Assembly (NCBI GenBank): GCA_964516295.1
Contig: CAZEYT010000021.1
Location: 1-38,564, forward strand
From: CAZEYT01 sp964516295
GTDB taxonomy: Bacteria > Verrucomicrobiota > Verrucomicrobiia > Chthoniobacterales > Terrimicrobiaceae
DNA length: 38,564 nucleotides
Direction: 5' to 3'
Shown here piece after piece: positions 6,844 to 14,898 of the stretch. Numbering within the stretch: position 1 is the stretch's first letter; every line of letters starts with the position of its first letter. Under the pieces are notes generated by a model that did not search any database, was not told where the DNA came from, and worked only from the letters and a program-made list of their open reading frames with translations. The position numbers were made by a program, and so were the translations under genes.

Positions 6844-6846
6844 TAA

Positions 6847-7077
6847 ATGCCCCGCAACTCCAAACCTGGCACAACCCGCATCGATCTCGACGTCTCGGTC
6901 ACCGCAAGAATGCGGTTCGCGCAGATTCACGAAGCTCTCGGCTTCAAAACGAAGACCGAAACGTTCGAGGCCATCGTCTATGCGGTCTCAACCGAAGGAA
7001 AGATCGACCCGCACACGCTGGAACGCATCGAGCGCAAGCTCGACCACCTTGCCGAACATCTGGAGGACTTCGCGTGA
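6847..7077 (+). CDS. Ribbon-helix-helix DNA-binding protein (MobC/Arc-like)
   Basis: A 76-residue protein with a short beta-strand (TTRIDLDVSV, residues ~9-18) followed by two helices (ARMRFAQIHEALGF and TKTETFEAIVYAV), the layout of Arc/CopG-type ribbon-helix-helix dimers. The C-terminal helix (HTLERIERKLDHLAEHL) looks like a short coiled coil. Such proteins next to relaxase genes help the relaxase bind oriT and repress the operon. A 15-bp palindrome sits directly before the start. The stop overlaps the GTG start of the relaxase at 7074, so the two are coupled. Confidence 0.8.
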   Translation: MPRNSKPGTTRIDLDVSVTARMRFAQIHEALGFKTKTETFEAIVYAVSTEGKIDPHTLERIERKLDHLAEHLEDFA

Positions 7078-8195
7078 AGAACGGAATGATCTTCCCATTC
7101 AAGCGGACGTGGCGCTCCCGCCTTGATCTCGACTATCTCGACGAGAACTCCGCGCGGAAGCGCACCGCGCGGCAGGGCAACGACCTCGAGGGAACCGACG
7201 CCCGGCGCAAGCTCCGCCAGTTCGCCGACTACGCCTCGAAGGAAACGCTCGGCCAGGTCCACGCCGGCGGATTCTTCCATCACCGCATCCTTGCGAACCC
7301 GGACGGCACGCGTTGCGCGCCTTCGCAGCTCACCAATGAGGAACGCAAGCGCCGCCTTTCCGACGCGTGGTTCGCGCACGTGCGGAAGTTTCCCACGGCG
7401 TCGGAAAACCCCGTGCTCCAGCACCGGCTCGTTTTCACGATGTCGCAGCCGTTTCACGACCGGCTCGTTGCCGCCGGGATCAATCCCGATCGCGTGCTCC
7501 AGTCCACGATGAAGAGGGTGATGCGGAAATTCGCGGAGCGTTTTCACCCGCACGACGCCATCGGCTACGCCTACGGCATTCACCACGACACGGATAACCT
7601 CCACGTCCACGTCGCGCTGTGCCCGCGCACCGCAAAGGGCGCTTACGTCGGCTGCAGCATGTCGCGCTCGAACGTGTCGGGGAACAAGAACCAGATGACG
7701 TTTCTCATGCGCTGCTTCGAGCGGGAGAATGCGCGCTGGACCGAACTCCTCGACGACCCGGAGAAACTTCAGACGTTCCTCTCCCGCCGCCTCGACGCCG
7801 ACAAGATCGTCTTCGCGCCGCGCTTGAAGGACACCCATCTCGCCGCGCTGCGGAGCGCGCAGACCGCCGAGGCGATCCACCTCCACCAATCTTTCGAGAG
7901 CATCCGCAATCTCGAAACGGCCATCGCCGCCAGGCGCCAGGTTCTGGCCGCGCAGCGGAACGCGCACTTCATCCTGCGCCTGCTTGGCCGTCGCAAATCC
8001 AAGGGCGAGCGTGCAACGGAGAAACTTGCCGCCGTCGTGGACCGCCGCTCCCTCCGCGAAATGCAGACGCTCCTCTTCCGCATCAAACGCGACTACCGCG
8101 CCGCGCACAAACGCTACTCCCACACCCACGGATTCGACTCCTATGCCCATCGAAACACCCACGCGCCCACCCACCGCCAGCAGAACGGTCTCTGA
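7074..8195 (+). CDS. HUH relaxase / mobilization nuclease
   Basis: A 373-residue predicted relaxase that would nick the element at oriT and stay attached to the transferred strand. The metal-binding motif III of MOB relaxases is clear at residues 171-179: HDTDNLHVH, preceded by GYAYGIH. The catalytic tyrosine is not certain; Y21 (LDLDYLDEN) and Y53 are candidates. Residues 115-160 (QHRLVFTMSQP, then a helix with MKRVMRKFAERF) fit the fold around the active site. The last third is a long helical basic region (RRQVLAAQRNAH, RRKSKGERATEKL), likely for DNA contact. GTG at 7074 overlaps the upstream stop. It is part of a block with a coupling protein, so the element probably borrows a conjugation channel from elsewhere. 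Confidence 0.85.
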   Translation: MKNGMIFPFKRTWRSRLDLDYLDENSARKRTARQGNDLEGTDARRKLRQFADYASKETLGQVHAGGFFHHRILANPDGTRCAPSQLTNEERKRRLSDAWFAHVRKFPTASENPVLQHRLVFTMSQPFHDRLVAAGINPDRVLQSTMKRVMRKFAERFHPHDAIGYAYGIHHDTDNLHVHVALCPRTAKGAYVGCSMSRSNVSGNKNQMTFLMRCFERENARWTELLDDPEKLQTFLSRRLDADKIVFAPRLKDTHLAALRSAQTAEAIHLHQSFESIRNLETAIAARRQVLAAQRNAHFILRLLGRRKSKGERATEKLAAVVDRRSLREMQTLLFRIKRDYRAAHKRYSHTHGFDSYAHRNTHAPTHRQQNGL

Positions 8196-8394
8196 ATTCG
8201 TTCTCTGCGAAAACTTCGTCTTTCGGCCCACGAACGTGGACGGATTTTTGCACCGGACCTATGAAGACGGCTCGGCGGTCACCACCGTGAACTTCAAATC
8301 CTACACGCAGAGCGTTCCCGATCCCGAGCGCCGTCTGTTCGATTTCCTCGTCGAAAAATTCCACCCACGGAGCACGTCCGATGAAGCCGCTTGA
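8143..8394 (+). CDS. Small mobilization-block protein, unknown function
   Basis: An 83-residue soluble protein in the relaxase-coupling protein operon. ATG at 8143 overlaps the relaxase end by 53 bases, and its own end overlaps the coupling-protein start (ATG 8381) by 14 bases. After a Thr/Pro-rich start, the core (VSEFVLCENFVFRPTNVD, then a TYEDGSAVTTVNF strand pair) looks like a small beta-rich domain. I recognise no family. The overlaps on both sides argue it is genuinely translated. Confidence 0.55.
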   Translation: MPIETPTRPPTASRTVSEFVLCENFVFRPTNVDGFLHRTYEDGSAVTTVNFKSYTQSVPDPERRLFDFLVEKFHPRSTSDEAA

Positions 8395-9913
8395 CGCGCT
8401 CACGTTCGGTCTGGGCGTGGCGGGAGCGCTCGCCGGCTACTTCTTGCTCGCACCGCCGCTTTCCTATCTTGTCGTCGCCGTTTGCGCGTTGTTCGCTGCG
8501 TGGAGTTTCTTCGCCGACGCGACGGAAAGCGCGCCGGTTCTCCGCCTCGGAGGCGTTTCGTGGTCGATGGATGATTTCGTGCGCGGCTGGCTCATCACCG
8601 GGCGCACGGGCTCGGGGAAGACCCAGAGCGCGATCAACGCGATCACGTTTCAGATTTTCCAGAACGTCAAAAACTGGGGCGGCATCTGCCTCGACCAGAA
8701 AGGACTCTATTGGGAAATCCTCGTCCGCATGGCCGCGCACTTCGGCCGGGAAGACGACCTCGTTTTGCTCCAAACCCGGCCGCCCAGCGAAGACGCGCTC
8801 TGGCGCCCGCCCCACACGATCAACATCACCGGGAACCCAAGCGTGCCCGCATCGACTTATGCGAAGGTCATCGTGGATACCGCGATGTCGCTCACCGGCG
8901 GGCGCGGCAACAATCCGTTCTTTCCGACGAAGGCCCAGCTCGCGATTCAGACCGCGTTCGAGATTTTGCGCCACATCGAGGCTTACGTGACGATTCCGAA
9001 TATCCATCGCCTCCTCCTCAGCCCGGAGGATTCAGACGCCACGATCGAAACGCTCATGAACCGCGGCGACCAGCGGTCACACGAACTGCTCGCTACCTTT
9101 CGCAGTTACCTCGACCAGCCGCCGGAGCAGCTCGGCGGCGTGCAGGGCACGCTCAGCACGTATCTCGAATTTTTCCTCAACCCGGAAATCTGCGAAGTCT
9201 TCTGCGCGAACGAGCCGACGTTCTCCGTCTCCGCCATCGACGCCGGCAAGATCGTCTGTCTCGCCATGCCGCAGAAGTTTCAGTCCGAGCGGCTCTACAT
9301 CAACACGATCCTCAAGCTCTCCTACTACTTTCACGCCCTCAGCCGCTTCGACAAACCGGCCGCGGAGCGCGCCAAGGACAACCTCATCATCCTCTTCGCC
9401 GACGAGGGCCAGGAGATCATCACGGGCGCAGAGTCCGCGTTCGCCGATCACCGCGCGGCGGGTGTCATCCGCGAGGCCCGCGCCACCATCGTGCTCGCCA
9501 CGCAAGCCTACACCTCGATCCACGGCGCGCTCGATAAACGCTACGCCGACGTTCTCATGCTGAACCTCAGCAACGAACTCATCTTCACCGTCGCGAACCA
9601 CGACTCCGCCGTCATCGCCTCGAAGAACATCGGCGAGCGGGAAGTCGTGGAGAAATCGTGGGGCTGGGCAGGAGGAAAACGGTCATACAACTACCAACGA
9701 AAGATCAAACCGTTCTTCGAGCCCTACCAACTGCGCAAACTGCCGAAGTTCACCGCCGTTATCCGGCACTGCGAAAAACCGTTCCGCAAACGCCTCATTC
9801 CGCCGATCCATCCCGACGGCACCTATCCCGCGTGGTTCACCGCGGCACGCCCGGATTTCGCGCTGCGCCAGTGGCTCAGCCGATCACGAAAGACAACCGC
9901 CGTTTCCTTGTGA
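8381..9913 (+). CDS. VirD4/TraD-type conjugative coupling ATPase
   Basis: A 510-residue type IV coupling protein, the inner-membrane ATPase that links the relaxase-DNA complex to a secretion channel. Two hydrophobic segments occupy residues ~6-24 and 26-44 (LAPPLSYLVVAVCALF). Walker A is GRTGSGKT at 74-81 and Walker B is LIILFADEGQ near 335-343; the stretch ATIVLATQAYTSI near 370 is the usual following motif. The C-terminal part is short and basic. No VirB4, VirB6 or other channel genes lie in the window, so it probably acts with a channel from another element or one encoded beyond the window. Its stop overlaps the GTG of the Clp-like gene. Confidence 0.88.
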   Translation: MKPLDALTFGLGVAGALAGYFLLAPPLSYLVVAVCALFAAWSFFADATESAPVLRLGGVSWSMDDFVRGWLITGRTGSGKTQSAINAITFQIFQNVKNWGGICLDQKGLYWEILVRMAAHFGREDDLVLLQTRPPSEDALWRPPHTINITGNPSVPASTYAKVIVDTAMSLTGGRGNNPFFPTKAQLAIQTAFEILRHIEAYVTIPNIHRLLLSPEDSDATIETLMNRGDQRSHELLATFRSYLDQPPEQLGGVQGTLSTYLEFFLNPEICEVFCANEPTFSVSAIDAGKIVCLAMPQKFQSERLYINTILKLSYYFHALSRFDKPAAERAKDNLIILFADEGQEIITGAESAFADHRAAGVIREARATIVLATQAYTSIHGALDKRYADVLMLNLSNELIFTVANHDSAVIASKNIGEREVVEKSWGWAGGKRSYNYQRKIKPFFEPYQLRKLPKFTAVIRHCEKPFRKRLIPPIHPDGTYPAWFTAARPDFALRQWLSRSRKTTAVSL

Positions 9914-10839
9914 CCCTCGACTACCCCGCCATCGTTCAAAGTCTCACCGGTCTCGAAGACCATCTCGCCTCCCGCATCAAAGGCCAGGAGCACGCCATTC
10001 CGCGCGTGTGTTCCGTGCTGGAACGCGCGCAACTCGGGCTGCAACCGGACTCCCGCCCGCTCGGGTCGTTCCTCTTTCTTGGCCCGACCGGGGTGGGGAA
10101 AACTGAGCTGACTCTGACCTTCGCCCGCTACCTGTTCGGCGAAGACGCTCTCTTCCGCTTCGACATGTCGGAGTTCCAGCACGCGGACGCGGTGAAGTTG
10201 CTGCTCGGGGAGGAAACCGGCGCGGTCGGTCGCCTTGGCCGCGTGCTCGCTGAGCACCGCGCGGGCGTCCTGCTCTTCGACGAAATCGAAAAAGCACACC
10301 GCCTGATTTGGGATCTCTTCCTTCAAATGACCGACGCCGCCCGCATCACGCTTGCCGATCACCGCACCTACGACCTCTCCGAGTTCTTCATCGTCTGCAC
10401 GAGCAACGTCGGCGCCCAGCAGCTCCTCCGTCCCACCCGACTCCCGTTCGCCACGCTCGAACGCGCCGTGCTGGGCGAACTCCACCGCGTCTTCCGTCCC
10501 GAACTCATCGGCCGGTTCGACGAGAAGATTGTGTTCAAGCCGCTGTCGCCGGACACCCAGCGCGAGATCGGGAGGGTCGTTATCGCGGACGAACTGGCTC
10601 GTTTGCGGGAGCGTGGATTCTCCCTTTCGGTTTCCGACGAGGCCTTCGAGTTTCTAGTTCGTCGCGGCATGCAACGCACGCTCGGTGCCCGACCCATGAG
10701 GACCACCGTGCGGAAGTGCCTTGGGGACGCCATTCGTCACGCCTTGAAGTCTGGCTCCGCTCCCGAGGGCACCCTCGTTCCGGCCCCGACGGCGGATCGT
10801 CTGGCTGTCGTCCTCCCCGCGACGACTGAGCACAAATAG
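9910..10839 (+). CDS. AAA+ ATPase like the second domain of ClpA/ClpB
   Basis: A 309-residue single AAA+ module close to the D2 domain of ClpA/ClpB/ClpX-type unfoldases. Walker A GPTGVGKT is at 58-65, Walker B LLFDEIE at 121-127, sensor-1 Asn in CTSNVG near 166, the arginine finger in FRPELIGRFD near 202, and the C-terminal small domain carries the sensor-2 LGARPMR. There is no N-domain, no D1 module and no visible IGF-type loop for ClpP docking, so it may remodel proteins rather than feed a protease. GTG at 9910 overlaps the coupling-protein stop (GTGA). A stand-alone Clp-like ATPase coupled to a coupling protein is unusual; a role in remodelling the relaxosome or the relaxase before transfer is my inference. 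Confidence 0.82.
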   Translation: MTLDYPAIVQSLTGLEDHLASRIKGQEHAIPRVCSVLERAQLGLQPDSRPLGSFLFLGPTGVGKTELTLTFARYLFGEDALFRFDMSEFQHADAVKLLLGEETGAVGRLGRVLAEHRAGVLLFDEIEKAHRLIWDLFLQMTDAARITLADHRTYDLSEFFIVCTSNVGAQQLLRPTRLPFATLERAVLGELHRVFRPELIGRFDEKIVFKPLSPDTQREIGRVVIADELARLRERGFSLSVSDEAFEFLVRRGMQRTLGARPMRTTVRKCLGDAIRHALKSGSAPEGTLVPAPTADRLAVVLPATTEHK

Positions 10840-10861
10840 CGCAAAACATGCGTTATTTGTG
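10831..10861. promoter_or_regulatory. Inverted repeat before AbiE pair
   Basis: CACAAATAGCGC (10831-10842) and GCGTTATTTGTG (10850-10861) are inverted copies with one mismatch, separated by seven bases. The site covers the stop codon of the Clp-like gene and lies 38 bp before the AbiEi start. AbiEi antitoxins are known to repress their operon by binding inverted repeats in the promoter, so this is a good operator candidate; it may also act as the terminator of the upstream operon. Confidence 0.55.
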
Positions 10862-10898
10862 TTGTCGTTGTCCTTTCCCGCCGTATGCTTCACCCGTG

Positions 10899-11501
10899 AT
10901 GAAATCGCCCAAGGAGTCCCAAGCCCGGCTCTTCTCCGTCGCGGAGACGCAGGGGGGATTCTTTACCGCGAAGCAGGCGGAAGCAGCAGGTTTTGACCGC
11001 ACGCATCATGCCTACCACGTTCGCGCGGGGAACTGGCAGCGAGCCCATCGGGGAATCTACCGGCTCGTGCGCTTCCCGCTTCCCGAGCGGTCCGATCTCA
11101 TTCTCTGGTCGCTGTGGTCCCGCAATCGCGACGGCGATCCGCAGGGCGTCTATTCCCACCAGACGGCCCTGAGCCTCTACGACCTGTCGGACCTGATGCC
11201 CGCGAGGCTCCATCTCACGGTCCCCCGGGCATTCCGCCGCCAGGCGGCCATTCCGCCCGCGCTCGTTCTGCACTACGAAGACCTTCCCGCGACCGAAATC
11301 GAAGAGCGGGAGGGGTATCGCGTCACCCGGGTCATCCGCACGCTGATCGACGTGAGCGGCTGTCCCGAAGTATCCGAGGAATCCGTCACCCAGGCCTTCG
11401 ACGAGGCCAAGGAGCGCGGTCTCATCACCGGAGGAGATGTCGCCCGCCACCGGGATCGGCTTCCGGCTTATCTCTTTGCCGGGCGTCCGGTGGCCGCATG
11501 A
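10899..11501 (+). CDS. AbiEi-type antitoxin / transcriptional regulator
   Basis: A 200-residue AbiEi-family antitoxin of a type IV toxin-antitoxin system. The N-terminal winged-helix region (residues ~8-55) has the typical LFSVAETQGGFFTAKQAEAAGF and HHAYHVRAGNWQRAHRGIYRL, and the C-terminal part includes the family's RVTRVIRTLIDVSG near 150. In Streptococcus AbiEi represses its own operon and counters AbiEii without binding it. ATG at 10899 is preferred to the upstream in-frame start, which would precede residues unlike the family. It overlaps the toxin gene by four bases. The pair may stabilise the element or give phage resistance by abortive infection. Confidence 0.85.
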   Translation: MKSPKESQARLFSVAETQGGFFTAKQAEAAGFDRTHHAYHVRAGNWQRAHRGIYRLVRFPLPERSDLILWSLWSRNRDGDPQGVYSHQTALSLYDLSDLMPARLHLTVPRAFRRQAAIPPALVLHYEDLPATEIEEREGYRVTRVIRTLIDVSGCPEVSEESVTQAFDEAKERGLITGGDVARHRDRLPAYLFAGRPVAA

Positions 11502-12343
11502 ACGACCAGCCCCGTCATTACGCCAGCGCCGCTGCGTTCCGGGCGGCGTTGGAAGCGCGCCTCATGGCGGTTTCCGCCTCCGAGAACGCCGACTTGCAGC
11601 GCCTGCGTCGGCAGGTTTCCTTTGATCGGCTCCTCGCCCGATTTTTCGCCGAGCCGCAGACCCCGTGGTTGCTCAAGGGCGGCTACGCGATGGAACTGCG
11701 ACTGCGCTCCGCCCGCACGACGAAGGACATCGACCTCTCGCTTCCGGGCGACCGCGCGACGGACTTCGGCGGAAACGTTTTGGAGCGACTTCAGGAGAGC
11801 GCGCAAACCGACCTCGGGGACTTCTTTGCGTTCACCATCGGCGCGCCCCAGATGGATTTGACGGCCGCTCCGCAGGGAGGCGCCCGCTATCCGGCCGCGG
11901 CGTCCCTCGCGGGCCGGATTTTTACGCGATTTCACCTCGATGTCGGCATCGGCGATGCCGTGGTGCCGCCGACGGAGTTGATCGTCGCGCCCGACTGGCT
12001 CGGATTTGCGGGCATCGCGCCGCCGCGCCTCATTGCCATCTCGAAGGAACAGCAGTTCGCGGAAAAACTCCACGCCCTCACCCGGCCAAGAACCGATGCG
12101 CCGAACACCCGCGTGAAGGACTTGGTGGATTTGGTGCTTCTCATCCAAATGGATGCTTTGGATCGCACCATTCTCCAGCGGGCCATCGAAGCGACCTTCG
12201 CGGTGCGCGGCACGCACGCGGTTCCCACGAGGCTGCCGACGCCACCTGAGTTTTGGCGGGAGAGGTTTCCCGCCATGGCGCGGGAAAGTCGCGTCGATCT
12301 TTCGTTGGACGAAGCGTTGCGTCTGGTCGCGGCGCAACTCTGA
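11498..12343 (+). CDS. AbiEii/AbiGii-type nucleotidyltransferase toxin
   Basis: A 281-residue toxin of the AbiEii/AbiGii family with a DNA-polymerase-beta-like nucleotidyltransferase fold. The signature LLKGGYAMELRL then ARTTKDIDLSL lies at about residues 59-80, including the catalytic DxD of this fold. Later conserved features are QQFAEKLHAL and RVKDLVDLVLL (residues ~190-215). Related toxins such as MenT and AbiEii inactivate tRNA or bind GTP; the exact target here is unknown. It directly follows the antitoxin (ATGA overlap). The pair forms the last plus-strand unit before a convergent copper operon. Confidence 0.87.
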   Translation: MNDQPRHYASAAAFRAALEARLMAVSASENADLQRLRRQVSFDRLLARFFAEPQTPWLLKGGYAMELRLRSARTTKDIDLSLPGDRATDFGGNVLERLQESAQTDLGDFFAFTIGAPQMDLTAAPQGGARYPAAASLAGRIFTRFHLDVGIGDAVVPPTELIVAPDWLGFAGIAPPRLIAISKEQQFAEKLHALTRPRTDAPNTRVKDLVDLVLLIQMDALDRTILQRAIEATFAVRGTHAVPTRLPTPPEFWRERFPAMARESRVDLSLDEALRLVAAQL

Positions 12344-12636
12344 GTCTGGACACGAAAATATCCGTTTCCTGTGTCGGGTAGCTTCTTGGGCAATGTCTCC
12401 ACGCGTCGCAGCCCTTATCGGTGAGCGAACGCGCAGCGTTTCGCTCGAACACGCGATTCCGCGGAAGCGAAGCTTTCCGTGGAATGCCAAGCTGACCGGT
12501 GCGGCACGCATCCGGTCAGGCGCGCTATTAAATTTTAGCGATCGGTGGAACCACGCCGTCAAGCCAAAAGCGAGGGAGGCACACCCCCGGCGAGTTCCAC
12601 GATAGTGCGCACCGCGGCTTGGGATTCTGGCCGACG
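12344..12636. other. Convergent intergenic region with three hairpins
   Basis: This non-coding stretch separates the AbiEii gene from the end of the copper ATPase gene on the opposite strand. It holds three hairpins in a row: 12423-12429 with 12440-12446 (GAGCGAA/TTCGCTC), 12456-12466 with 12475-12485 (one G-T pair), and 12492-12499 with 12512-12519 (CTGACCGG/CCGGTCAG), followed by an AT-rich patch. They probably help end transcription from both sides, though none has a classic T-tract. Confidence 0.5.
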
Positions 12637-14898
12637 TTAGAGCCGGCTCCGTTTCAATCGCAGGGCATTCCCGATGACCGACACGCTGCTGAGCGCCATG
12701 GCGGCGCTCGCAATGATGGGGCTGAGCAGAACGCCGAAAAACGGGTAAAGGACCCCCGCGGCGATGGGGATGCCGAGCGTGTTGTAGAGGAAGGCGAAGA
12801 CGAGGTTCTGGCGGATGTTGCGCATGGTGGCGCGGCTCAGGGCGATGGCGTGGACGATGCCGCGAAGGTCGCCCTTCACCAAGGTGACCCCCGCGCTGTG
12901 CATGGCGACATCCGTGCCGGTGCCCATGGCGATGCCGACATCGGCGGCGGCGAGCGCCGGGGCGTCGTTGACGCCGTCGCCGGCCATGGCAACAACGGCG
13001 CCGCCGGATTTCCGCTCCGCGACGTGCCGCTGTTTGTCCTGCGGGCTGACCTCGGCAACGATCTCGTCGATGCCCAACTCGGCTCCGATGCGTTGGGCGG
13101 TGTGGGCGTTGTCGCCCGTGAGCATGAGAAGTTTGATTCCGAGCGAATGGATCTTTGCGATGGCCTCGGGCGTGGAGGCCTTGATGGGGTCCGAAAGGGC
13201 GAGCACCCCGGCCGGGCGGTCGTCGATGGCGACCCAGATCACGGTCTGACCCCCGGCTTGCAGCCGGGCGGCTTCCGGGGCCAGCGAAGTTTCCCGGGCT
13301 TCCGGGGCGAGGAGGTCGGGCTTGCCGACCGCGACGGAACGCCCGCCGACTTGACCGGTGACGCCCTTCCCGGTGACCGCCTCGAAGGCATCGACCTTTG
13401 GCAGGGCGAGATTCTTGGAGCGGGCCGCTTCGACCACGGCTCCGGCGAGAGGGTGTTCGCTCTGCGCTTCCAGCGCCGCCGCCGCGGCCAGCACGTCCGC
13501 CTCCGAAAACTCCGCCGCGGTCACGATCTTGGTCACTTTCGGGCGGCCTTCGGTGAGGGTTCCGGTTTTGTCCACGACGAGCAGGTTGACTTTGCCCAGA
13601 GTCTCCAAGGCCTCGGCATCCTTCACCAGCACGCCGAGGGACGCGCCGCGTCCGACCGCGACCATGATCGACATGGGGGTGGCGAGGCCGAGCGCGCAGG
13701 GGCAGGCGATGATGAGCACGGCCACGGCGTTGACGAGGGCATAGATGAGCGCGGGCTCGGGGCCGAGGATGAGCCAGATGACAAACGTCACGACGGCGAC
13801 CACGACCACGGCAGGCACGAACCATCCCGACACCACATCGGCGAGCCTCTGGATCGGAGCGCGGCTGCGCTGGGCCTGGGCGACCATCTCGACGATCTGC
13901 GCGAGCAGCGTCTCCGCGCCGACGCGCTCGGCCCGCATCACGAAGCTGCCGGTGCCGTTGAGGGTGCCGGCAACGACCTTTGACTCCGCGGTCTTTTCCA
14001 CCGGGATGGGTTCCCCGGTGAGCATGGATTCGTCCACGGCGCTGCGTCCCTCGACGACGACGCCATCGACGGGGATTTTCTCGCCCGGCTTCACCCGGAG
14101 GAGGTCGCCCGTTTCCACGGCGTCGAGGGCGACATCCTGTTCCCCGCCGTCGCGCAGCCGGTGGGCGATCTTCGGGGCCAGACCGAGCAGAGCGCGGATG
14201 GCCTCGCCGGTTCCCGCCCGGGCGCGGAGTTCCAACACCTGACCGAGGAGGACGAGCGTGATGATCGCCGCCGCCGCCTCGAAATAGACGGGCAGCGTGC
14301 CGCCATGCCGCAGAGAGTGGGGCAGAATGCCGGGCGCAAGCAGCGCCACGACGCTGAATGCGTAAGCCGCGCCGGTTCCCAGCGCGATGAGACTGAACAT
14401 GTTCAGGTGCCGGGTAACCACCGAGCACACCCCACGCTCGAAGAACGGCCAGCCGGCCCACAGCACGACCGGCGTGCTGAGAAGAAACTGAATCCACGCC
14501 GAGGCGAGGCCCGGAATTCGGTCGAGCAGCGGCAGGTGTGCGCCCATCGCCAGGACCACCACGGGGATGCTGAGCACGGCTCCAACCCAAAATCGCCGGG
14601 TCATATCGCGGAGTTCACCGTCTTCTTCCGGCGCGGGATCGAGCGGCTCGAGCGCCATTCCGCAAATCGGGCACACCCCGGGTTGCTCTTGCCGCACCTC
14701 CGGGTGCATCGGGCACGTGAAGATCGTCTTCGTCGCCGCGCGGAACGTGGGATTGCGCTCCAACGCCATGCCGCATTTCGGGCAGGAACCCGGCCGGTCG
14801 GACTCGACTCCCGGGCACATCGGACAAAACCATTCTTTTGTCGGGCGAATCTCCCCGTGAGGCGGTTCGTGGTGGGCGCAGCAATCGGGCTTTTTCAT
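12637..14898 (-). CDS. copA: Copper-translocating P1B-type ATPase
   Basis: A 753-residue heavy-metal P-type ATPase that would pump Cu(I) (or Ag(I)) out of the cytosol. Instead of classic HMA domains, the N-terminus carries two short Cys/Met/His metal-binding modules: WFCPMCPGVESD...CPKCGM (residues 23-45) and FTCPMHPEV...CPICGM (60-81). The membrane metal site CPC is at 399-401 and the phosphorylation motif DKTGT starts at D443. The SEHPLAGAVVE histidine-proline motif and GDGVNDAPALAAADVGIAMGTG hinge follow, as in P1B ATPases. It is the second gene of a MerR-type operon (start overlaps the regulator's stop). CPC supports copper/silver. The length is typical for the SilP/CopA type with such N-terminal modules. 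Confidence 0.93.
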   Translation of the reverse strand: MKKPDCCAHHEPPHGEIRPTKEWFCPMCPGVESDRPGSCPKCGMALERNPTFRAATKTIFTCPMHPEVRQEQPGVCPICGMALEPLDPAPEEDGELRDMTRRFWVGAVLSIPVVVLAMGAHLPLLDRIPGLASAWIQFLLSTPVVLWAGWPFFERGVCSVVTRHLNMFSLIALGTGAAYAFSVVALLAPGILPHSLRHGGTLPVYFEAAAAIITLVLLGQVLELRARAGTGEAIRALLGLAPKIAHRLRDGGEQDVALDAVETGDLLRVKPGEKIPVDGVVVEGRSAVDESMLTGEPIPVEKTAESKVVAGTLNGTGSFVMRAERVGAETLLAQIVEMVAQAQRSRAPIQRLADVVSGWFVPAVVVVAVVTFVIWLILGPEPALIYALVNAVAVLIIACPCALGLATPMSIMVAVGRGASLGVLVKDAEALETLGKVNLLVVDKTGTLTEGRPKVTKIVTAAEFSEADVLAAAAALEAQSEHPLAGAVVEAARSKNLALPKVDAFEAVTGKGVTGQVGGRSVAVGKPDLLAPEARETSLAPEAARLQAGGQTVIWVAIDDRPAGVLALSDPIKASTPEAIAKIHSLGIKLLMLTGDNAHTAQRIGAELGIDEIVAEVSPQDKQRHVAERKSGGAVVAMAGDGVNDAPALAAADVGIAMGTGTDVAMHSAGVTLVKGDLRGIVHAIALSRATMRNIRQNLVFAFLYNTLGIPIAAGVLYPFFGVLLSPIIASAAMALSSVSVIGNALRLKRSRL

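Larger units (their letters stand above)
6131..6846. other. Inverted-repeat-rich non-coding zone, candidate oriT
   Basis: A 716-base stretch between ArdC and the relaxase operon with no credible gene. A frame stays open across it from GTG 6127, but its translation is Pro/Ser/Arg-rich and structureless. It holds many inverted repeats: 6163-6175 (ATCCGC/GCGGAT), 6184-6193 with 6203-6212, 6253-6261 with 6283-6291 inside outer arms 6244-6249/6295-6300, 6398-6408 with 6458-6468, 6507-6515 with 6549-6557, and three more before the next gene (listed separately). An origin of transfer usually sits beside the relaxase operon and contains such repeats, so this is the best oriT candidate here; the nick site itself cannot be read from sequence. 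Confidence 0.5.

Noticed and set aside
6127..6846. Long open frame across the repeat-rich gap (GTG 6127, overlapping the ArdC stop)
   Set aside because: The overlap looks tempting, but the translation is Pro/Ser/Arg-rich with no secondary-structure pattern, and the DNA holds many perfect inverted repeats that would constrain a protein oddly. It is better explained as GC-rich non-coding DNA.
11468..14590. 1,040-residue minus-strand frame through AbiEii and the copper ATPase
   Set aside because: It is out of frame with the ATPase and antisense to AbiEii, and its Arg/Gly/Pro-rich translation has no domains.
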